A stretch of DNA of 64,000 nucleotides from Inquilinus sp052113205 (lineage in GTDB: Bacteria; Pseudomonadota; Alphaproteobacteria; DSM-16000; Inquilinaceae): contig NZ_JBFRCU010000025.1 in the NCBI RefSeq assembly GCF_052113205.1, positions 16,206 to 80,205 of the forward strand, given 5' to 3'. The notes beneath the pieces were generated by a model. That model was given only the letters and a program-made list of their open reading frames with translations. It was not told the origin of the DNA and ran no database searches. Shown here piece after piece: positions 1-8,499 of this stretch. The position numbers were made by a program, and so were the translations under genes. Each line of letters starts with the position of its first letter. The first letter of the stretch is position 1.

Positions 1-903
1 GACTACCTGACCACCATGGTCAATGAGCTGCGCAGCCGCGGCGAGTCGATGAACCCGGCCCAGATGCAGTTCATGCGCGAGACCTACGGCTTCGACCAGC
101 CCTTCCTGCTGCAATATCTGTCCTGGCTGGGCAACTGCCTGCGCGGCGATTTCGGCTGGTCGTTCGAGTACAACATGCAGGTGACCGCGGTGGTCGGCGA
201 CCGCATGTTCCTGACCATCCTGCTGACCATCGCCACCACGATCTTCATCTGGGTGGTGTCGTTCCCGATCGGGATCTATTCGGCAACGCACCAGTACAGC
301 ATCGGCGACTACGGGCTGACCTTCCTGGGCTTCCTCGGCCTCGCCACGCCGAACTTCCTGCTGGCCCTGGTGCTGCTGTACCTGGCCAACCAGTGGTTCG
401 GCATCTCCATCGGCGGGCTGATGGACCCGAAATACCTGGACCAGCCAATGAGCTGGGGCAAGTTCGTCTCGGTGCTCGAGCATCTCTGGGTGCCCGTGAT
501 CGTGATCGGCACCTCCGGCACCGCGGCGATGATCCGGCGGCTGCGCGCCAACCTGCTGGACGAGCTGCAGAAGCAGTACTACGTCACCGCGCTGGCCAAG
601 GGCATGAAGCGGCGCCGGGCGCTGCTGAAATACCCGCTGCGCATGGCGCTGAACCCGTTCATCGCCGATATCGGCAACATCCTGCCGCACCTGATCTCCG
701 GCGCCACCATCGTCTCGGTGGTGCTGAGCCTGCCGACCGCGGGCCCGCTGCTGCTGTCGGCGCTGCAGAGCCAGGACATGTATCTCGCCGGCTCCTTCGT
801 GCTGTGGATGGCGGTGCTGACGGTGATCGGCACGCTGGTCTCGGACTTGGCGCTGGCGGTGCTGGATCCCCGCATCCGCCTGTCGGGAGGGGCCGTGAAA
901 TGA
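1..903 (+). CDS. ABC transporter permease, DppB/OppB family (5' end cut by window)
   Basis: Inner-membrane permease subunit of a peptide/nickel-type ABC importer. The frame is open from the first base, so the true start lies upstream; 300 residues are visible. Several hydrophobic membrane segments are present, and the cytoplasmic EAA-type loop that contacts the ATPase is seen around TALAKGMKRRRALLKYP (codons near position 590-640). The gene ends in an ATGA overlap with the next permease, so the two are translationally coupled and presumably form a heterodimeric channel. The substrate cannot be told from the sequence; the binding protein and ATPases are not in this window. Confidence 0.9.
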   Translation, partial: DYLTTMVNELRSRGESMNPAQMQFMRETYGFDQPFLLQYLSWLGNCLRGDFGWSFEYNMQVTAVVGDRMFLTILLTIATTIFIWVVSFPIGIYSATHQYSIGDYGLTFLGFLGLATPNFLLALVLLYLANQWFGISIGGLMDPKYLDQPMSWGKFVSVLEHLWVPVIVIGTSGTAAMIRRLRANLLDELQKQYYVTALAKGMKRRRALLKYPLRMALNPFIADIGNILPHLISGATIVSVVLSLPTAGPLLLSALQSQDMYLAGSFVLWMAVLTVIGTLVSDLALAVLDPRIRLSGGAVK

Positions 904-2063
904 GCGACGTCCCCCGCGAGCCCCAGCACTACGTCAACCCGGCGCCCTGGGACCCCTATCTCGAGGCGCCGCTGACGCCGCAGCAGGAACGCTACTTCCT
1001 GGCGTCGCAATGGCGGATCATGTGGTGGAAGCTGAAGCGCCACCGCCTGGCCGCGATCTCCGGCGTGGTGCTGCTGCTGGCCTATCTCTCGATCCTGGTC
1101 AGCGAATTCCTGGCGCCCTACGGGCTGGACAGCCGCCACACCGGCCACATCTATGCGCCGCCGCAGCAGGTCCGGTTCTTCCACGAGGGCAGCTTCGTCG
1201 GCCCCTATGTCTATGGCTACCAGTACTCGCTCGACATGGATTCAATGCGGCGGGTCTACACCGAGGACCGCGCGCAGCCGCAGCCGCTGCGCTTCTTCTG
1301 CCATGGCGACGCCTATCGGTTCTGGGGGATGTTCGAGGCCGACCTGCACCTGGTCTGCCCGCCCGAGCACGGCACTTTCTTTCTGTTCGGCACCGACCGA
1401 CTTGGCCGCGACATGCTGAGCCGCATCCTCTACGGCGCCCGGATCTCGCTGACCGTCGGGCTGATCGGCATCACCGTCAGCTTCATTCTCGGCATCACCA
1501 TCGGCGGCCTGGCCGGCTATTACGGCGGCTGGATCGACAACGTCGTCAACCGGCTGATCGAGGTGATCCAGAGCTTTCCGCAGCTGCCGCTGTGGATGGC
1601 CCTGTCGGCATCCCTGCCCGTGACCTGGAGCCCGATCCTGGTGTTCATGGGCATCACCATCATCCTCGGCCTGGTGGAATGGACCGGCCTGGCCCGGTCG
1701 GTGCGGTCGAAGCTGCTGGCGTTGCGCGAGGAGGATTTCTGTGTCGCCGCCCAACTGATGGGCGCGCAGCCGCCGCGGATCATCTTCCGCCACCTGCTGC
1801 CGAGCTTCATGAGCCACCTGATCGCCTCGGCCACCCTGACCATCCCGGGCATGATCCTGGGCGAGACGGCGCTGAGCTTCCTCAACCTCGGCCTCCGGCC
1901 CCCGGTCACCAGCTGGGGCGTGCTGCTGAACGAGGCGCAGAACATCAACGTCGTCGCGCTCTACCCCTGGCTGCTGATGCCGGTGCTGCCGGTGATCATC
2001 GTGGTGCTGGCCTTCCAGTTCTTCGGCGACGGCCTGCGCGACGCCGCGGACCCGTACCGGTAG
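900..2063 (+). CDS. ABC transporter permease, DppC/OppC family
   Basis: Second permease of the peptide-type importer, 387 residues. The start ATG overlaps the previous stop (ATGA), which fixes it well inside a longer open frame. A first membrane segment near residues 45-65 (ISGVVLLLAYLSILVSEF) is followed by an insertion of about 85 residues before FGTDRLGRDMLSRILYGARI, the family signature preceding the core transmembrane domain. The EAA loop is at CVAAQLMGAQPPRIIFRHLL. The long loop makes it larger than a typical DppC of about 300 residues and resembles the extended permeases of oligopeptide or cyclic-peptide importers. No ATPase gene follows: the next genes are a toxin pair. Confidence 0.9.
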   Translation: MSDVPREPQHYVNPAPWDPYLEAPLTPQQERYFLASQWRIMWWKLKRHRLAAISGVVLLLAYLSILVSEFLAPYGLDSRHTGHIYAPPQQVRFFHEGSFVGPYVYGYQYSLDMDSMRRVYTEDRAQPQPLRFFCHGDAYRFWGMFEADLHLVCPPEHGTFFLFGTDRLGRDMLSRILYGARISLTVGLIGITVSFILGITIGGLAGYYGGWIDNVVNRLIEVIQSFPQLPLWMALSASLPVTWSPILVFMGITIILGLVEWTGLARSVRSKLLALREEDFCVAAQLMGAQPPRIIFRHLLPSFMSHLIASATLTIPGMILGETALSFLNLGLRPPVTSWGVLLNEAQNINVVALYPWLLMPVLPVIIVVLAFQFFGDGLRDAADPYR

Positions 2064-2120
2064 GGAAGGTCTGTATTGCAATTTGCGCTACAAGCAGCTA
2101 GATTGCGGCAGGAGACGCCG

Positions 2121-2420
2121 ATGACGAACAAAGCCGAGCGCAAGGAACACCCGATTTCGATGCGCCTGCCGGAGGCCGACATCGCGATGATCGATCGCGC
2201 CGCCGGCCTTCGCGGCCGGTCGCGCACGGATTTCGTGCGCGACGCAGCCGTCCGTGCCGCCGAGGATGTGCTGATGGAGAACCGGCTGATCCGCATGACG
2301 CCGGAGGGTTTCGCCGATTTCATGGCGGCCCTGTCCGCGCCGGCCGGCCCGGTGCCCGAGATGGTAGAGCTGATGAGGCGACCCGCGCCGTGGGAGCCGG
2401 GCGGCGTCGCGAAGCGCTGA
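2121..2420 (+). CDS. DUF1778 ribbon-helix-helix antitoxin (TacA-like)
   Basis: Antitoxin of a GNAT-type toxin-antitoxin pair, 99 residues. The N-terminal half (ISMRLPEADIAMIDRAAG...RSRTDFVRDAA) is a ribbon-helix-helix DNA-binding fold of the DUF1778 family; the C-terminal tail, rich in Pro and Met, is the type that wraps and neutralises the toxin. The start was chosen at ATG 2121 because AGGAG lies about ten bases upstream. The toxin gene begins 3 bases after the stop, indicating one operon. By family analogy the antitoxin, alone or with toxin, represses its own promoter, which must lie in the short gap after the permease gene. Confidence 0.88.
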   Translation: MTNKAERKEHPISMRLPEADIAMIDRAAGLRGRSRTDFVRDAAVRAAEDVLMENRLIRMTPEGFADFMAALSAPAGPVPEMVELMRRPAPWEPGGVAKR

Positions 2421-2423
2421 CCC

Positions 2424-2933
2424 TTGCCCCTCTCGGCCCCCGAACCGCTGACCGCCGCCCACGACCTATCCGAGTTCTCCTGCGGCAAGTCCGGCCTCGA
2501 CCATTGGCTGAGGACCCGGGCGCTCGCCAATCAGGAGAAAGGCTTCACCGCCGTCATGGTGGTTCACGAGGCGGGCCACGTCGTCGGTTATTACGGCCTC
2601 GCGCCGACCGCGGTCGTTCCGAACCTGCTGCCCCGACCCATCCGCACAGGCCAGCCACCCGATCCCGTGCCGTGCCTGCTGCTCGGCCAGCTCGCGACCG
2701 ACATCGGCTGGGCCGGGCGCGGCATCGGCACGGGCCTGGTGACGCACGCCCTCGAACGCTGCGTGGCGGCAGCGGCACTCATTGGAGGTCGCGCGCTCAT
2801 GGTCAGGGCCATCGACGATGAAGCCGCGGCATTCTGGCGACGGCGGGGCTTCCTGCCGTCGAGAGACGACCCGCTCGTACTGTTCCGCTCGATCGCCGAT
2901 ATCGCCGCGTCGTTGGCTGAATCGCGACGCTGA
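2424..2933 (+). CDS. GNAT acetyltransferase toxin (TacT/AtaT-like)
   Basis: Probable toxin that acetylates the amino group of aminoacyl-tRNA and halts translation, as known for TacT and AtaT. The 169-residue protein carries the GNAT acetyl-CoA loop at GWAGRGIGTGLVTHAL (about residues 94-109) and the family N-terminus (FSCGKSGLDHWLRTRA) with YYGLAPTAV. TTG at 2424 is the start that keeps the conserved N-terminus and lies 3 bases after the antitoxin stop. The neighbouring DUF1778 antitoxin makes the toxin reading much more likely than a metabolic acetyltransferase. The acceptor tRNA cannot be predicted. Confidence 0.87.
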   Translation: MPLSAPEPLTAAHDLSEFSCGKSGLDHWLRTRALANQEKGFTAVMVVHEAGHVVGYYGLAPTAVVPNLLPRPIRTGQPPDPVPCLLLGQLATDIGWAGRGIGTGLVTHALERCVAAAALIGGRALMVRAIDDEAAAFWRRRGFLPSRDDPLVLFRSIADIAASLAESRR

Positions 2934-2951
2934 AAGGCCCCGCGCACGCCC

Positions 2952-3842
2952 TCAGAGATACGCCAGCGGCTGTGAGGCCTTCTCGAGCCACAGGCTGGTC
3001 TCGGGCGTGCCGTCGCGCAGCGGCAGCTGGCCGATCACGGTGCGGGACACCGCCTCGGCCATCCGCGTCGCCGCGTAGTGGCTGGCGAAGACCGGCTTAA
3101 AGCCGCCGCCGGTCAACAGCGCCGCCACCACCTGCTGCTCGTTGTAGCCGCGCCAGCCCCATTCGGCGGGATAGGGGTCGGGCAGGCAGATGTCGTGGAT
3201 GTGCACCAGAACGCCCGGCGCCAGGCAGGGCAGTACCCGGTTGACCAGGAAATCCACATCCGTGCCGGGCATGGCGATGTGGCTCGAATCGATGAACAGG
3301 ATGTCGCCTTCGGCCAGGTCGCGATACGGCTCGGTCCCGGCCTCCTGCACCGTCTGCTCGAGATGGGTGATGCCGAGATCGGCGATCGCCGCCCGCGGCG
3401 CCGGGTCGATGGCAGTGAACTCCATCGCCAGGTCGCCATCGACCGCCGCCCGGATCATGAAGCGGGTGGAGTGGCCGGAGCCGACCTCGACGATCCGGGC
3501 CGGCTGCCGCGCCCGTACCATGGCGTAAGCCGCGGCGGCGTCGAGCCGGGCGAACCAGCCCTGGTTCCAGCGCGGCTGCGGCGGCGGCGAGTCTCGCTCG
3601 GTCGCGCCGATCGCCAGCAGGCCGTCGCGATAGCCTTCGATGACGTCGAGCACGGCCTGGAACACCGGCTCGGAGGCGCGGAACAGCGCCTCGTGCCCGG
3701 CATAGGGCAGGAGCGTGTCCGGCACCTCGTCGGCATAGCTGCAGGGGATGAAGAAGCCCTTCGGCTGGCGGCCGAACAGCGTGGCAAGGCCCAGGCGCCA
3801 GCGTCGCAGGCGGCGGCCGAAATCGGGAGGAACGGTACTCAA
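2952..3842 (-). CDS. class I SAM-dependent methyltransferase (Methyltransf_24 type)
   Basis: Putative methyltransferase of unknown substrate, 296 residues. The SAM-binding motif I is IVEVGSGHSTRFMIRA near residue 120, with an acidic residue after strand 2 (FTAIDPAPR) and a motif IV-like DILFIDSSHIAMPG near residue 185. The most plausible start is TTG at 3842, which overlaps the stop of the upstream metallo-hydrolase (TTGA), so the two are coupled. Proteins of this type often sit in glycan or small-molecule modification loci, but nothing here fixes the substrate. Confidence 0.75.
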   Translation of the reverse strand: MSTVPPDFGRRLRRWRLGLATLFGRQPKGFFIPCSYADEVPDTLLPYAGHEALFRASEPVFQAVLDVIEGYRDGLLAIGATERDSPPPQPRWNQGWFARLDAAAAYAMVRARQPARIVEVGSGHSTRFMIRAAVDGDLAMEFTAIDPAPRAAIADLGITHLEQTVQEAGTEPYRDLAEGDILFIDSSHIAMPGTDVDFLVNRVLPCLAPGVLVHIHDICLPDPYPAEWGWRGYNEQQVVAALLTGGGFKPVFASHYAATRMAEAVSRTVIGQLPLRDGTPETSLWLEKASQPLAYL

Positions 3843-4672
3843 GGGTGCAACGTCATGCCTTCATGCGCGACCAGCGTGCCGGGACGCCGGCGGTCCGCGG
3901 CATCCGCGATCCGGTCCAGGAACGCGTCATCGTGATTGGGATCGTGGTGGAACAGCACGACCCGGCCGACATCAGCCGCATCCGCGAGCTTGAGTGCCTC
4001 CTGCCAGGTCGAATGGCCCCAGCCGACGAATCTCGGATACTCCTCATCCGTGAACATGGCGTCATACACCATGATGTCGGCGCCGCGAACGAAATCGGCG
4101 ATGACCTGGTCCACCCCCTCCGGCCGGTGCTCGGTGTCGGTGATGATGCAGATGCTCTTGCCCCCGACATCGATGCGGTAGCCGCAGGCGAGATTCGGGT
4201 GGTTGAGCCAGCAGGTGCTGAGCTTGATGCCCGGGAAGGGCTCCATCGGGGTGCCGCAGTCGAAATCGTGATACTCGCAGTCCTGGAAAACGCCGATCGG
4301 CACCGGGAACAGCGGCGCCATCATCGTCTCGCACAACACCGAATAGATCGATTTGTTCTGCGGTTTCAGGTGGCCGGCCCAAAAACGCACCTTGCGGCCC
4401 TTGGCGTAGGCCGGCTTGAAGAACGGCACGCCGCAGACATGGTCCCAATGGGTATGGGTGAAGAAGACGTCGACATCCGGCCGCCCCTCCTCCATCAGCC
4501 GGTGGCCGAGGTCGCGCAGGCCGGTGCCGCCATCGATGACCAGGAGGTCGTCGCCGCGCCGGATCTCGATACAGCTCGTGTTGCCGCCGTAGCGCATGTT
4601 GCAGGAGGCCGGGCAGGCGATGCTGCCGCGAACACCCCAGAACCGGAGCATGAGGTCGCTCGTTTTCGCCAT
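3839..4672 (-). CDS. MBL-fold metallo-hydrolase
   Basis: Metallo-beta-lactamase-fold hydrolase, 277 residues, cytoplasmic (no signal peptide). It begins LRFWGVRGSIACP, typical of the PhnP/RNase Z-like branch, with the metal motif THTHWDH near residue 75 and further His/Asp ligands at HPNLACGYRI, TDTEH and FHHDPNHDD. ATG 4672 was chosen because conserved sequence starts there, though the frame extends further upstream. It overlaps the methyltransferase by 4 bases. The family includes cyclic phosphodiesterases and other phosphoesterases; the exact substrate is not identifiable. Confidence 0.8.
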   Translation of the reverse strand: MAKTSDLMLRFWGVRGSIACPASCNMRYGGNTSCIEIRRGDDLLVIDGGTGLRDLGHRLMEEGRPDVDVFFTHTHWDHVCGVPFFKPAYAKGRKVRFWAGHLKPQNKSIYSVLCETMMAPLFPVPIGVFQDCEYHDFDCGTPMEPFPGIKLSTCWLNHPNLACGYRIDVGGKSICIITDTEHRPEGVDQVIADFVRGADIMVYDAMFTDEEYPRFVGWGHSTWQEALKLADAADVGRVVLFHHDPNHDDAFLDRIADAADRRRPGTLVAHEGMTLHP

Positions 4673-4855
4673 AGGCGCGTCAGTCTGACTCTCGGCGCGC
4701 GGGAAACCATCCGTCACGTCCGAGGACGCCGGCGGAGGAAACTGTCGCGCACCGAGTCGCACGAGTCGAGAAAAAAGGTCTTTTCGACATATTGATGGTG
4801 AAACACGGCCGGAACCCCGTGTCTGTGTCGCCCGTCACAGGATGAATCACCGGAC

Positions 4856-5584
4856 TCACGGCCCTTTCTCCTCGCCCGGCCCCTGCCCGCCCAGGGCATA
4901 GCCGCCGGGGACGGTCAGCAGCAGCGCCGGCCGGGCCGGGTCGGCCTCGATCTTGCGCCGCAGACGATAGATATGGGTCTCCACCGTGTGAGTGGCGACT
5001 CCGGAGGCATAGCCCCACACGGCGTCGAGCAGCGCGTCGCGCGGCACGGTGGCGCCGTCGTGCCGGCGCAGATGGCGCAGGATCGCCGCCTCCTTGGCGG
5101 TCAGCCGGATCTCCCGCCCGTCGGTCGTATGGGTCAGGCGCAGGCCGGTGAGGTCGAAGCGGTAAGGGCCCAGATCGGGGTCGGGCCGGGCTTGGCCACG
5201 CCGCGCCAGGGCGGCGCGCAGGCTGTTCAGCAGGACGCCGATCCGGATCGGCGGGCGCAGCGTCGCATCGGCATCGGCAAAGCGCTCGGCCCGATCGCCG
5301 ATCGCCAGGATCGGCCCGGCGAGGCCAGAATCGCGCAGCCGGCCGCACAGTGTCTCGGGTCCCAGCTTGGCTCCCCCGTCGTCGACAATCGCGTCGTCGA
5401 TGATCGCGGCGGCGAAGTCGCCGCCAACGACCGCCACCTCGGCCGCCGCCGCCTCGGACACCACCGTCGCGGCGAAATCGGCCGACGTCGCGAACTGCTC
5501 GCCCAGCAGCGCGCGCAACGCACTGTTGCCGCAGGCGAGAAGAAGCCGTTTCCTGGCGTCGGGCGTATCGGATGCGATGGCCAT
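4856..5584 (-). CDS. OmpR/PhoB-type response regulator with degenerate receiver
   Basis: DNA-binding regulator of 242 residues. The C-terminal winged helix is clear: LTAKEAAILRHLRRHDG, then AVWGYASGVATHTVETHIYR, RLRRKIE and TVPGGYAL. The N-terminal receiver-like domain is poorly conserved. The acidic pair expected after strand 1 is replaced by ACGNS, a candidate phospho-accepting Asp remains in AIIDDAIVDD, and the usual Lys near RPPIRIG is absent. It may therefore act without phosphorylation. No histidine kinase gene is adjacent; the divergent neighbour is an L,D-transpeptidase 53 bases away. ATG 5584 is preferred over TTG 5593. Confidence 0.8.
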   Translation of the reverse strand: MAIASDTPDARKRLLLACGNSALRALLGEQFATSADFAATVVSEAAAAEVAVVGGDFAAAIIDDAIVDDGGAKLGPETLCGRLRDSGLAGPILAIGDRAERFADADATLRPPIRIGVLLNSLRAALARRGQARPDPDLGPYRFDLTGLRLTHTTDGREIRLTAKEAAILRHLRRHDGATVPRDALLDAVWGYASGVATHTVETHIYRLRRKIEADPARPALLLTVPGGYALGGQGPGEEKGP

Positions 5585-5637
5585 CGGTGGCAATCTAGCA
5601 CGGTCCGCAGCGATGGCGACCGAGAGGAGGCGAAGCG

Positions 5638-6138
5638 GTGCAGGTGGTGGTCTCGGCCGAGGGATGGATCGAGTGGGGTGCCGGCCGCAGGGCCTGCGCC
5701 CTGGGCAAGGGCGGCGTGCGGCCGGACAAGCGCGAAGGCGACGGGGCGACGCCGACCGGGCGGTTCCCGCTGCGCCGGGTCCTGTATCGGCCGGACCGCG
5801 GCCCCGCCCCCGCGACCGCCCTGCCCTGCGCCGCGATCGCGCCCGGGGACGGCTGGTGCGACGACCCCGCCGATCCGGCCTACAACCGCCCGGTCCGCCT
5901 GCCCCACCCCGCCCGACACGAGCGGATGTGGCGCGACGACGCCCTCTACGATCTGGTGATCGTGATCGGCCACAATGACGACCCGCCGGTCGTCGGCCTG
6001 GGCAGCGCCGTGTTCGTCCATCTGGCCCGGCCCGACTGGGGCCCGACCGAAGGCTGCGTCGCCCTCGCCCGGGCCGATCTGCTCGAGCTGCTGGCCGCGG
6101 CCGCGCCCGGCGATGCGCTGGTGATCAGGCAGCCGTAG
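5638..6138 (+). CDS. L,D-transpeptidase (YkuD) family protein
   Basis: Peptidoglycan cross-linking or remodelling enzyme of the YkuD fold, 166 residues. The catalytic region is the C-terminal half: VIVIGHNDDPP with the family His, then GPTEGCVALARADL, where Cys is the nucleophile. An N-terminal GDGATPTGRFPLRRVLYRP block is the substrate-side motif seen in compact ErfK/YkuD proteins. The start is GTG 5638 with a strong GAGAGGAGG about 8 bases upstream. No signal peptide is visible, unlike classical periplasmic L,D-transpeptidases. It converges with yggS and their 3' ends overlap by 14 bases. Confidence 0.85.
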   Translation: MQVVVSAEGWIEWGAGRRACALGKGGVRPDKREGDGATPTGRFPLRRVLYRPDRGPAPATALPCAAIAPGDGWCDDPADPAYNRPVRLPHPARHERMWRDDALYDLVIVIGHNDDPPVVGLGSAVFVHLARPDWGPTEGCVALARADLLELLAAAAPGDALVIRQP

Positions 6139-6817
6139 GCGAGGGCGTGACCCGGGTGCCGAACAGGGCGGTGCCGACCCGAACATGGGTGGCGCCGTAG
6201 CGCACTGCGGTCTCGAAATCGTCGCTCATCCCCATGCTCAGCACCGGCAGGCCGAGCCGTGCGGCCAGGTCGGCCAGCAGCGCGAAATGCAGCGCCGGCG
6301 GCTCCTCCACCGGCGGGATGCACATCAAGCCACGAATCGAGAGGCCGCAGTCCCCGGTGCACAGCCGGTAAAGGCCCTCGGTCTCGCGCGGCATCACGCC
6401 GGCTTTCTGCGGCTCCTCACCGGTGTTGACCTGGATCAGGCAGTCGAGCGTGCGGCCGGTCGCCGCCATCGCTTCGGCCAGGCTGCGCGCCAGCTTCGGG
6501 CGGTCGACCGTCTCGATCACGTCGAACAGCCGCACCGCGTCCTTGGCCTTGTTGGTCTGCAGCGGCCCGATCAGCCGCAGCTGCAGGTCCGGCCGGACCG
6601 CGCGTCGCTCGGCCCAGCGGGCTTGCGCCTCCTGCACCCGGTTCTCGCCGAACACACGCTGGCCGGCGGTGAGCGCGGCCTCGATGCGGTCCTCCGGTTG
6701 GACCTTGGAGACGGCGACGAGGGTGACCGCGGCGGGGTCGCGGCCGGCGGCCCGGGCGGCGGCCTCGATCCGCGACCGGAGCGCGGCGATCGAGTCTGCG
6801 AGTGTGTTGGTCGTCAT
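6125..6817 (-). CDS. yggS: YggS family pyridoxal phosphate homeostasis protein
   Basis: Cytoplasmic PLP carrier/homeostasis protein (PLPBP), 230 residues, fold type III without known catalysis. The PLP lysine lies in TLVAVSKVQP near residue 37, followed by FGENRVQEA, LIGPLQTNKAK, and the C-terminal phosphate-binding block GMSDDFETAVRYGATHVRVG. ATG 6817 was chosen because the conserved region begins directly after it. In many alphaproteobacteria it sits in this same neighbourhood upstream of leuS. Loss of the family perturbs vitamin B6 and amino-acid pools. Confidence 0.92.
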   Translation of the reverse strand: MTTNTLADSIAALRSRIEAAARAAGRDPAAVTLVAVSKVQPEDRIEAALTAGQRVFGENRVQEAQARWAERRAVRPDLQLRLIGPLQTNKAKDAVRLFDVIETVDRPKLARSLAEAMAATGRTLDCLIQVNTGEEPQKAGVMPRETEGLYRLCTGDCGLSIRGLMCIPPVEEPPALHFALLADLAARLGLPVLSMGMSDDFETAVRYGATHVRVGTALFGTRVTPSPTAA

Positions 6818-6825
6818 GCCGCCAG

Positions 6826-6945
6826 AATCCGGCACAACCATGCGGGATTGCAACGCCCGCGGCACGAGCAGGCGGCAGAGTCCGCGGGTGTGATGGCCGT
6901 CATACTGCGACAATCCGGCACGCCGATGCGCAATTGCAACGCCGC
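6826..6945. repeat. imperfect direct repeat pair (two ~35-base copies, 86 bases apart)
   Basis: Copy one (6826-6860) and copy two (6912-6945) share AATCCGGCAC, then ATGCG, then ATTGCAACGCC, with about five mismatches and one gap over 35 bases. They sit just upstream of yggS and about 320 bases upstream of the porin gene. They could be regulator-binding sites or remnants of a local duplication. Confidence 0.6.
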
Positions 6946-7139
6946 GAGCCGCAGCGCGGCTTGGCGCCGCAGGGCCTTAACAGGCACGCGGCTCCGCGCC
7001 GCGGTGCCGGACAATCCCCTGTCTACCTGCGTTCTGACCGATGGCTTGCACCCGCTTCGCTTCCCGCAGGAACGTTCTAGAGGCGTGTTGCAATGGAACC
7101 ACAGGTCCCAGCTTTTGTGACTTCTGTGCAACTTGCGGA

Positions 7140-7169
7140 TTGTCGGCTGGCATGGCTGCCCCGTATAAC
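7140..7169 (+). promoter_or_regulatory. candidate sigma-70 promoter of the porin gene
   Basis: TTGTCG (7140-7145) and TATAAC (7164-7169) are separated by 18 bases, about 95 bases upstream of the porin start. The -10 is the best match in the region. Function is inferred from the motif only. Confidence 0.45.
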
Positions 7170-7266
7170 CTGCAGATCGACGCCATTCGCACCTTGGCTG
7201 TGGTGTCGTCTTCGAGGGGACATCTAAGGGACATCACGGCCGCTCGGCCGCGTTAGGAGGTTAGGA

Positions 7267-8424
7267 ATGAAGAAGATTCTGCTGGGTGGGACGGCGTTGG
7301 CCGCTGCCGCTCTGGTCGTGATGCCGGCGTTGGCGGCAGACAACCCGGTGACGTCCGGTTTGAGCATGAAGATCAGTGGCTTCGTTGCCTGGGAAGCCGG
7401 CCTGATCATCGGCTCGGATGACGACAACCGCGACCGCGAATACGACTTCAACTCGAACGGCCGTCTGCAGTTCGACATCAAGAACGTCACGGATTCCGGC
7501 CTCGAATACGGCGCCCGCATCCGTATGAACAACGTCAACCGCCGCCAGGACGTCACGGTCGACCGCCAGTACGTCTATTTGAAGGGCGATTTCGGTACCG
7601 TCACCTTCGGTGACTCGCCGCAGGTGGCCGGCGACTTCGGCTACTTCTTCGCGCCCGACGACATTCTGAACTCGCAGGGCGGCTACGGCGACAACCTGGA
7701 CGGCAACTATCGCTACGGCGGCGCCGACTTCTTCTCGCTCGATCCGACCTACCATTCGGGCCTGGATAAGAGCACCAGCATCAAGTACGCCTCGCCGAGC
7801 CTCGGCGGCTTCATCTTCGCCGTCGGCTTCACCCCGGTGATCTCCGGCGACAAGAACCTCAGCAACGGCACCCAGGGCCGGGCCGATCTGTTCGACGGCG
7901 GTCAGATCTTCGAGGACGCGATCAGCGCCGGCATCGGCTATGAAGGCGAGTTCGACGGCACCAGCGTCAAGGTCCGCGGCACCGCCAGCTACGCCAACGG
8001 CATCGACCACCACTGGGATCTCGAGACCTACAGCGCGGGTGCCCAGGTCGGCTTCGGCGGCATCGTCGCCAGCCTCGTCTGGGTCGGCACGCCGAGCGGC
8101 TTCAACGCCGGCGCGACCGACAAGAACTTCGACACCGTCGGCCTCGGCCTCGGCTACAGCCTGGGTGCCCTCAACTTCGGCCTCGGCTATGCCTACACTT
8201 GGGCTGACAAGGGCAACGGCCTGTCGGGCTCCGACGACAAGGGTTCGGACCTGAAGGACAACCACGTCGCGGCCGCGACCGTGAACTATAACCTGGCGCC
8301 GGGCCTGAACACCTACGCCGAGGTGATTTACGAAATCCAGAACTTCCGTCTCACCAACGGCAACCCGACCGACACCAGCTGGGAGCAGGCTGTCTTCCAG
8401 ACCGGCATCTCGGTCGCGTTCTGA
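7267..8424 (+). CDS. outer-membrane porin (alphaproteobacterial Porin_4-like)
   Basis: General diffusion porin, 385 residues. A clear Sec signal peptide (MKKILLGGTALAAAALVV, cleavage after ALA near residue 24) is followed by alternating amphipathic strands. These include a loop-rich acidic segment (SDDDNRDREYDFNSNGRLQF) and the porin-like VYLKGDFGTVTFGDSPQ region. The C-terminus ends in a strand with the aromatic residue (VFQTGISVAF) expected for BAM recognition. Codon usage is strongly biased (AAG, GGC, CTG), the ribosome-binding site is near perfect, and a strong terminator follows. This is consistent with a highly expressed monocistronic gene. Pore selectivity is unknown. Confidence 0.9.
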   Translation: MKKILLGGTALAAAALVVMPALAADNPVTSGLSMKISGFVAWEAGLIIGSDDDNRDREYDFNSNGRLQFDIKNVTDSGLEYGARIRMNNVNRRQDVTVDRQYVYLKGDFGTVTFGDSPQVAGDFGYFFAPDDILNSQGGYGDNLDGNYRYGGADFFSLDPTYHSGLDKSTSIKYASPSLGGFIFAVGFTPVISGDKNLSNGTQGRADLFDGGQIFEDAISAGIGYEGEFDGTSVKVRGTASYANGIDHHWDLETYSAGAQVGFGGIVASLVWVGTPSGFNAGATDKNFDTVGLGLGYSLGALNFGLGYAYTWADKGNGLSGSDDKGSDLKDNHVAAATVNYNLAPGLNTYAEVIYEIQNFRLTNGNPTDTSWEQAVFQTGISVAF

Positions 8425-8452
8425 TCGAACCGATAAAAAGCTAGCCTTCGAG

Positions 8453-8484
8453 AAGGGAGCGGCTATCATGCCGCTCCCTTTTTC
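8453..8484 (+). terminator. intrinsic terminator of porin gene
   Basis: A perfect 11-base stem (8453-8463 with 8470-8480) closed by a 6-base loop TATCAT and followed by a T run. It lies 29 bases after the porin stop and is one of the clearest terminators in the window. Confidence 0.93.
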
Positions 8485-8499
8485 TATCTGGCCCCGCCC

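Larger units (their letters stand above)
6818..7266. other. 449-base intergenic region upstream of porin
   Basis: No convincing gene. It holds an imperfect direct-repeat pair, a candidate porin promoter, and the very strong porin ribosome-binding site AGGAGG at 7255-7260. The stretch 6946-7139 shows no other recognisable signal. Short frames here have poor codon patterns and no homologous look. Confidence 0.6.
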
